From Protopterus annectens (Eukaryota > Chordata > Ceratodontiformes > Protopteridae): 64,000 nt of DNA. The position numbers were made by a program, and so were the translations under genes. The notes under the pieces were generated by a model. It made no database searches. It worked only from the letters and a program-made list of their open reading frames with translations, and had not been told where the DNA came from. This document shows, piece by piece, positions 58,244-64,000 of the stretch (positions within the stretch are counted from its first letter, which is position 1; each line of letters begins with the position of its first letter). The stretch is taken from assembly GCF_019279795.1 (NCBI RefSeq), contig NC_056733.1, positions 1,420,572,800 through 1,420,636,799 of the forward strand, written 5' to 3'.

Positions 58244-59392
58244 CCATCTATGTATGTCGATATGTATATTTGTCTATATCTATATAGATATATGGATAAG
58301 TATATATACATATATGTTCACCATATGTCCTGAACATGGAATGAAGCCCTACCTCAGCCCCAATAGTCCCAACCTCTTAGTGCAAGGGGATGTCAGGTAG
58401 GTATTGCAGGTATATATGTAGACTACTGCTATTGTGATAGGGGTTGTCTTCACAGACATATTGTGTGTGGGAGGTCACATCTGCTTTTAACATATGTGCC
58501 ATTGGCCACAGGCAGACATCCTAAGGACATCATAGTACAGTACCACTGCTAGCACAGTAATGATCCTGTGGATTACACTACAGCAGACATATGTCCAATA
58601 AATGTGGACAGTCTGACACACTCTGGTCAGTCCAGAGGTATACATAGAACCCCTTAGTGCAAGACATGTGGACCAAGCCTGACAATGTGGATGTTAACAG
58701 GCATGTAGACGGCTATATCACGTAAACAATGGTATACATTTGCCCCCATAGGTTATGCATTCACACATCCCTGTCTGTCCTGATACATACTAATCACTGG
58801 TACAGAGGTGCCATGGCCACATACTACCCACTAGTTAGTAACATACATCTGTACAGCATCCCACTGCTTTGTCCGACATACATGACTGTTATGGTTCCCT
58901 GGCAGCAGTACATCTGGCAAGTATCTTGACATAAAATCACACTGTGTAGGTACACTAAGCTGTTAGGCATGTAACAAAGCACTGTGCAAGCTACAGGTAG
59001 ACTGCCACAACATTGGCCTACATTTCTTATGGGGGAATACACATGTACCTGCATATATAGTAGGCTCTACAGGCATGTCACAGCACAGAGTAACAGACAC
59101 CTGTGTGAAAGTGCATAACCACAACCAATGTGAATACAGCCACAGCCACATATGGTAGCTAGTGTAATATTACAGTATATGGACTATCTGATCAACACCA
59201 TATGTGCACTCACACACTAACCCTACATATACTGGGCCACTACACAGTGTGGTCCAATGCCTGTCTGTGGTGTGGGACATGTGTGTGTTTGGCCCTACAA
59301 ACATGTAAGCTGATAGGGTAACACACAGTGGAGCAGGATGTAACATCAGATAGAACAGGACCAACAACAATGACATCTACCACAGTCTGTAC

Positions 59393-59497
59393 ACAGGCCA
59401 AGGTACATATTCACAATACACACACTGTCAACAATCACCATAAGTACACAGACCTCAGTACTGTACACACAACCACAGAATGCCCAGGCTATGTCCT
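59393..59497. repeat. 105-bp direct repeat, second copy
   Basis: Partner of 58032-58140, 1.36 kb downstream. Sequence between is unique. Confidence 0.9.
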
Positions 59498-61844
59498 CAA
59501 AGATAACCCCTACTATACATAACATGTTTTGCAGTCTGATATCTCACTGGCTTGTTATCAGATATTATGTCAAAATATTATGATGTACAGAACATATGCA
59601 CCGCTTACTGCATGACATATGTGCACAGGTTGACAGAGTTGTGGCTGGAGGCACAAACACAGGGCCAATATTGATATGTTGCTGTGATAACCACATACAG
59701 TTACTGTTTTAACAGGGTTTGTTGTGACATATGTCCTATGAGGGATATGAAGTCAGTAACTCTCATGTCTGTCACCATGTACTGTCTGCAATCCTCACAC
59801 TATGCTTCTACAGTTCACAGATAGGTGCTCTGTGAGTAACACAAGAAACAAAAGGCACCAAACACTGCCCAGTCTGCAGATGACTCTACAGATGGGGGTT
59901 TCCTCAGAAATATAGCACTGTCATGACAGGTCTTAAAACATGTAGACCAGCCATATACACACACACCCTGTTAAACCAACATTACTCCAAATGCAAAATA
60001 GTGACACTTACATTCTGTAGTCATGTCAGGCATACCCCCCTCCTGTGTGTTGGCCTGTTTCCACAGTGTATGTTGTTAGAGGTAATTCCCCAATCCATCT
60101 GTGATGCTGTTTGCCAAACAACAGATCTAGGTCCTGCTCACAGTGAATGAAAAGGCCCAACACCAACATGATGTTCCTAGATATTGGAGTGTGTTTCCAT
60201 GCAATTGGCTATGGGAATGTTACCACAGCTGTTCCACATGCAATCAGCTAGAGGAGGGATGCAATTTGTGCAGAAGCCATCAGCTGATCATGAGCATCAC
60301 TTACAAAACACATGTTGCTGCTTAAGCAAAGCAGGTGTATGTTTCCACATCCACCACGGAGGGAGTGAGAGAGGCAGACAGAGGCAAAGATAGGTCAGGG
60401 AGGGGATGGGAGAATAAAACTTAAGCATGTTTGCGTCACACACCTACCAGTACAGGGTATCAAACCCCTGACTGACTATGTATTGCTATCACATAGCTTA
60501 CATGTTGAGGAGCTCTCCAAACGTATATGTGATGGTGAGTGACATCTGCAACAGTGATATGGTAGTGATACAGTAGGTGTAGTACATGTGCCTGTCCGCA
60601 TGAACAGGTGTCAGCGTCAACATAGCCACATTCTCTCAGGGACCCACACACATTGACACACTGGCAGGATCAGGAATACACCTGCTCACTACTTTGTTTG
60701 CCACAATACAGTACTGTGCAGGTATCACATGCACCACAGGGGTTATCCAGAGGTTATATGGGAAAAGGGTATGCAGAGGTGTCTGACATCAGACAGCATG
60801 CTTCAGTATGCCAGTGGGGGTTGTAGTGAGTGTGAATGTGGTCAGAAGCATCATACACCACACACGCAGACACAGGGTGTCAGTACTAACATGCATGGGT
60901 GCATTGCTTCACGGGTGTGTAGTGGTTGACTGTGCCAGAAGGCTATACAAGGCTAGGTGATGGGTATACCTTGGCATCAGGCCACATGACAATGGTCTGC
61001 AGTGTGGCTCAGGGGTGTAGTGTCTGGATTGGCCCACACAGGTGGATACAGTATTCACCATCTAGTCACCTGGGTAACTATTTTGTGTGGCCATTGCTGT
61101 GCATTGCTTGCCATGTATGTGTTCTTTAGTCCATGACATGGATGGTGTCTGGGATGTGCACACATCACACATGCATTTACAGTGACATGTGGATCTGTAC
61201 CTGAGGTGTCTGGCCCATGTTGTGTACACAGATTTTTATCATCAGATGTGCCAGTTCTGAACTCATGTGGCAGGAACAGGTAATGGACAGCATGTTGATC
61301 CTGCACCTACATGGATAGCATGTAAAAGGTATTCCCTAGTGTCAGTGGCATTTGTCCATACAGGGCATGTGTTTAAGGCATGGTATGTCCTTTGTGGGTC
61401 ACATTTGATGGCACCACAGGTGTTGCAGGTGTCCAGTGGGGAACATAGTGAAGGCGCACTGTCTGCATGTACGTGCCTATTGTACTGATGGACAGGGTGC
61501 CATGCCCATTAAAGTCTGCTGCAATCACACCATGGTTACTATTTGTGGGCAATATGCAAGGTACTACCACCATAGCGGATGTTGCCTAGGCAAGTGTGTT
61601 TGTGTATGAGACATAGGTTGAGAGTGTTTTCTGGGTTATACAAGGGTTGCTAACTTTGTTTGCCAGGCCTTGATGTCACATGTAGGGGTATGGAGTTGCA
61701 CCCCAGCCTCTCAGCTATTTCACATCTATTATCATTGTATGGTGGACATTGTAACCTATAATAGGGCCACCATATAAGAAATTTGCAAACCCCACTCCAC
61801 AATGAGTCCAATTGTTACACACTCATGGCTGTCTCCACAAAGGA
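59498..61844. other. TG/CA-rich spacer, no gene recognised
   Basis: No domain, repeat tail or RNA gene that I can support. Confidence 0.5.
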
Positions 61845-62495
61845 TTCATAGGTTCATAGGTTCATAGGTAGGTACTAGGCTATCTGCCCAAGGGCATTTA
61901 TAAGCCTAGCCAAAGTGTGTTGGCTTTTGCCACCCTATTGATTAATTAACTGATCCTCTGTCAAGCAGAGCCAATGAAGTGATCCCAGGGGTGTATTTTC
62001 TGTTACCATCCACTCGTCAAGGTTTCCCTTGAAGAGTGTTAGTGAGGGGCTCTGCCTAATATAGTTTGGAATTTTGTTCCAAAGCATGGGGAGTCTCTGT
62101 GACAGGAATCTATCCCTCCAGCATGTTCTATTTATTGTTCTGGTGAGGTTTAGCTCACTAGAGCGCATGGCTCACAGTGACTTGTATTTCTTTAGGTGTA
62201 GCATGTCCATCAATTCTGAGTTGGACATGGCTTTGTAAGTCAGGCAGAGATCACCTCTGAGTAAGCGATATGCCAATGAGTACAGCCGGAGTTTTTTCAG
62301 TCGGGCTGCATAGGACATATATTTGAGGCCAGTAATCCTCTTGGTGAGGTACTTTTGTGGTCTTTCAAGCTGTTGGAAGTGTCTTGTGAGGTACATCTCA
62401 AATGGGGCATTGTACTCTATGATGGGTCTGATGAGTGATGAGTAGAGGGGCACTATAACCTCTTTATTTCTAGATGAAAACCCTTTAGTAATGAG
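61845..62495 (-). mobile_element. CR1 3' end, 5' truncated
   Basis: Minus strand: PLYSSLIRPIIEYNAPFEMY, QLERPQKYLTKRITGLK, LLRGDLCLTYKAMSN (62528-62172), then after a short break LPMLWNKIPNYIRQSPSLTL (62168-61935) and the tail with repeated ATGAACCT. Well preserved compared with other CR1 pieces here. Confidence 0.88.
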
Positions 62496-62509
62496 AATGA
62501 CAAACACAG

Positions 62510-62580
62510 ACAGACACACACCTGCCATGTCTGGAATTAGAACTCCTACTTAACTAGTTTATTGCACTACAGCACTAAGC
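62510..62580 (-). mobile_element. tRNA-like SINE head
   Basis: Minus strand CTGCTTAGTGCTGTAGTGC and GAGTTCTAATTCC resemble A and B boxes at proper spacing. Wedged between the CR1 end and the PLE. Confidence 0.5.
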
Positions 62581-62588
62581 AGTTATAG

Positions 62589-64000
62589 GAAGTGAATTTA
62601 CTAAATTCCGAATCCTATGTTTCAAGTTCACTTTCAGAGACTAATAGGGCATATAACATCATTAAGAACGTGCTGGAAGATTTATATATTGAGGATAGGA
62701 TTGATCGAGAAATGTACTGCTACATGACTACCAGTTTCCCCAGGTTCCCTTGTCTATTTGGAATTCCCAAAATACATAAAAACACTGAGAACCCACCAAT
62801 GCGACCTTTAGTTGACAGTCGTGGTTCTCCTACTTACTCAGTCGCAAAGGTTGTTGATGTAATTCTGCAAAAATACTTGGTTAACATAAAGCAGATTTGT
62901 AAGGACTCATGGTCCTTCTTAAAAAACATCGACCTTCTTGAATATAGACCCTCTTACAATTTTTTGACCATCGATGTAAAGGATTTATATACATGTATTC
63001 CCCACACGATAGCGTTGGAATGGGTTAGTGAAATGTTAAGGCAGCTGGAGTGTCCCAGTGATGAAATTTCACTTGTAGAAGAACTGTTGGATTTAATATT
63101 AAACAATAATTTTTTTGTCTTTGAAGGGGATTTTTATCTCCAAAAAATTGGTGTCGCCATGGGGTCACCCTGTGGCGCTAGTGTGGCCAACATGGTCATG
63201 GCTTTTTGGGAAGCCATGTTTGTATTAAATAATTGTGAGTTCAAAGACAAAATAGTTTTTTACACGCGGTTCCTTGACGACATCTTTATTTTACTCGACG
63301 GTAATGTAGATGTTGGTGAATCTTTAGTGAACTATTTAAATTCAACAACACAGTTCTTAAAATTTACACATTCTTTTGGGGACACCTCTATTGACTACTT
63401 AGACATTACACTTATGAAGGACAGTGTGTTGAACAGATTTGTTTCTTCAATACACAGGAAGAGTACATATTGTAATTCAATGTTACATTTTACGAGTTGT
63501 CACCCGTACCACCAAAAGCGTGCCATTGTAAAAGGCCAATTGGTCCGGGCAGCTTGTATGATTACACTTGACATTGTTTTCGACCAGGAATGTGACTTTA
63601 TCAAGGAAATGTTTTTGGCACGTGGTTACCCACTGTTATTGATTAATGAATTAATTGATGAAGTCGCATTGAAACGCCAGTCTGCCTTTTATGTACCATT
63701 GTTGAACAATATGTTTAATGCCTCTTCCATATTAAATGGGTCCTTTAATTTAGATGTTGTGCTACCCGTTGAACAACAGTCTAAATCAAGAGGATTTGAT
63801 ATGTCTTTTATAACTACTTACAACTTAAACAGTAATTCTTGTTTCAAAATCTTGATGAAAAACTGGGATATCCTTAAAGGCGACACGAACGTGTTCGCAC
63901 GTGTAGGTGACCACCCTGTAGTGATCTACAAGAAAGGCAGGAACCTTAAAAACTACTGTGAGAGTATCAAAGTTAACTCTGTTAGAACTCCTGGCATGTA
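62589..64000 (+). CDS. Penelope-like reverse transcriptase, open to window edge
   Basis: One plus-strand frame (phase starting 62589, just after TAG at 62586-62588) with no stop for 470 codons. Motifs: FGIPKIHKNTENPPMRPLVD, FLTIDVKDLYTCIPH (about 62960), GVAMGSPCGASVANMVM (about 63150), catalytic RFLDDIF (63267-63287), IDYLDITLMKD, SCHPYHQKRAIVKGQLVRAA, FIKEMFLARGYP, then a linker toward the expected knuckle and GIY-YIG. The true N-terminus is missing (the homologous PLE at 27.7 kb has about 150-200 more residues), so there is no proper start. Intact palm and RT core suggest a young copy; RT copies element RNA at a nicked site. Confidence 0.88.

Overview
The window looks like intergenic or intronic DNA from a large, repeat-rich vertebrate genome. 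Nearly every coding stretch belongs to a retroelement or a transposon-type gene. The mix is DIRS-type tyrosine-recombinase elements, CR1, L2, an R4/Dong-like LINE, an L1/Tx1-like LINE, several Penelope-like elements (PLEs), tRNA-derived SINEs and many (AT)n and (GT)n tracts. It points to an amphibian or lungfish-like genome rather than a mammal or bird. That assignment is inference. I see no bacterial-style genes, CRISPR array, rRNA or functional tRNA gene.

1-7.5 kb: an old DIRS copy (copy A, minus strand) whose gag is cut by a SINE and, just upstream of its ATG, by a near full-length L2-type LINE. 7.5-12.3 kb: CR1 remnants in both orientations. 12.46-18.72 kb: a nearly complete DIRS element (copy B) with both inverted terminal repeats, an internal complementary region, gag, RT, RNase H and tyrosine recombinase. 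It is inactivated by three nonsense codons, one RT/RNase H frameshift and probable gag frameshifts. 19-25 kb: SINEs, CR1 pieces and an R4-like LINE with an inverted 5' end. 25.15-31.34 kb: a tandem PLE insertion with a 14-bp target-site duplication, later hit by an L2 tail and a CR1. 33.8-39 kb: another PLE and an L1/Tx1-like LINE that carries a 1.1-kb imperfect palindrome and an L2 insertion.

39-61 kb differs in character. It is TG/CA-rich background with microsatellites, a SINE family carrying GTAAGC motifs, a small element with palindromic terminal repeats, and short GC-rich islands that read like exons. Two islands encode related Myb/SANT-like domains (40.97 and 50.18 kb). The second joins through good splice sites to a 53.2-54.1 kb exon in one frame. 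A 59-bp perfect inverted repeat flanks another exon-like island at 49.3-49.6 kb. 61.8-64 kb: a CR1 3' end, a tRNA-like head, and a PLE reverse-transcriptase frame that stays open for 470 codons to the window edge.

The nesting gives relative ages. DIRS copy A is older than the L2 and the SINE inside it. The PLE tandem is older than its CR1 and L2 insertions. The L1/Tx1 copy is older than its L2 insertion. The PLE at the right edge looks youngest, because it has no disabling mutation in view.
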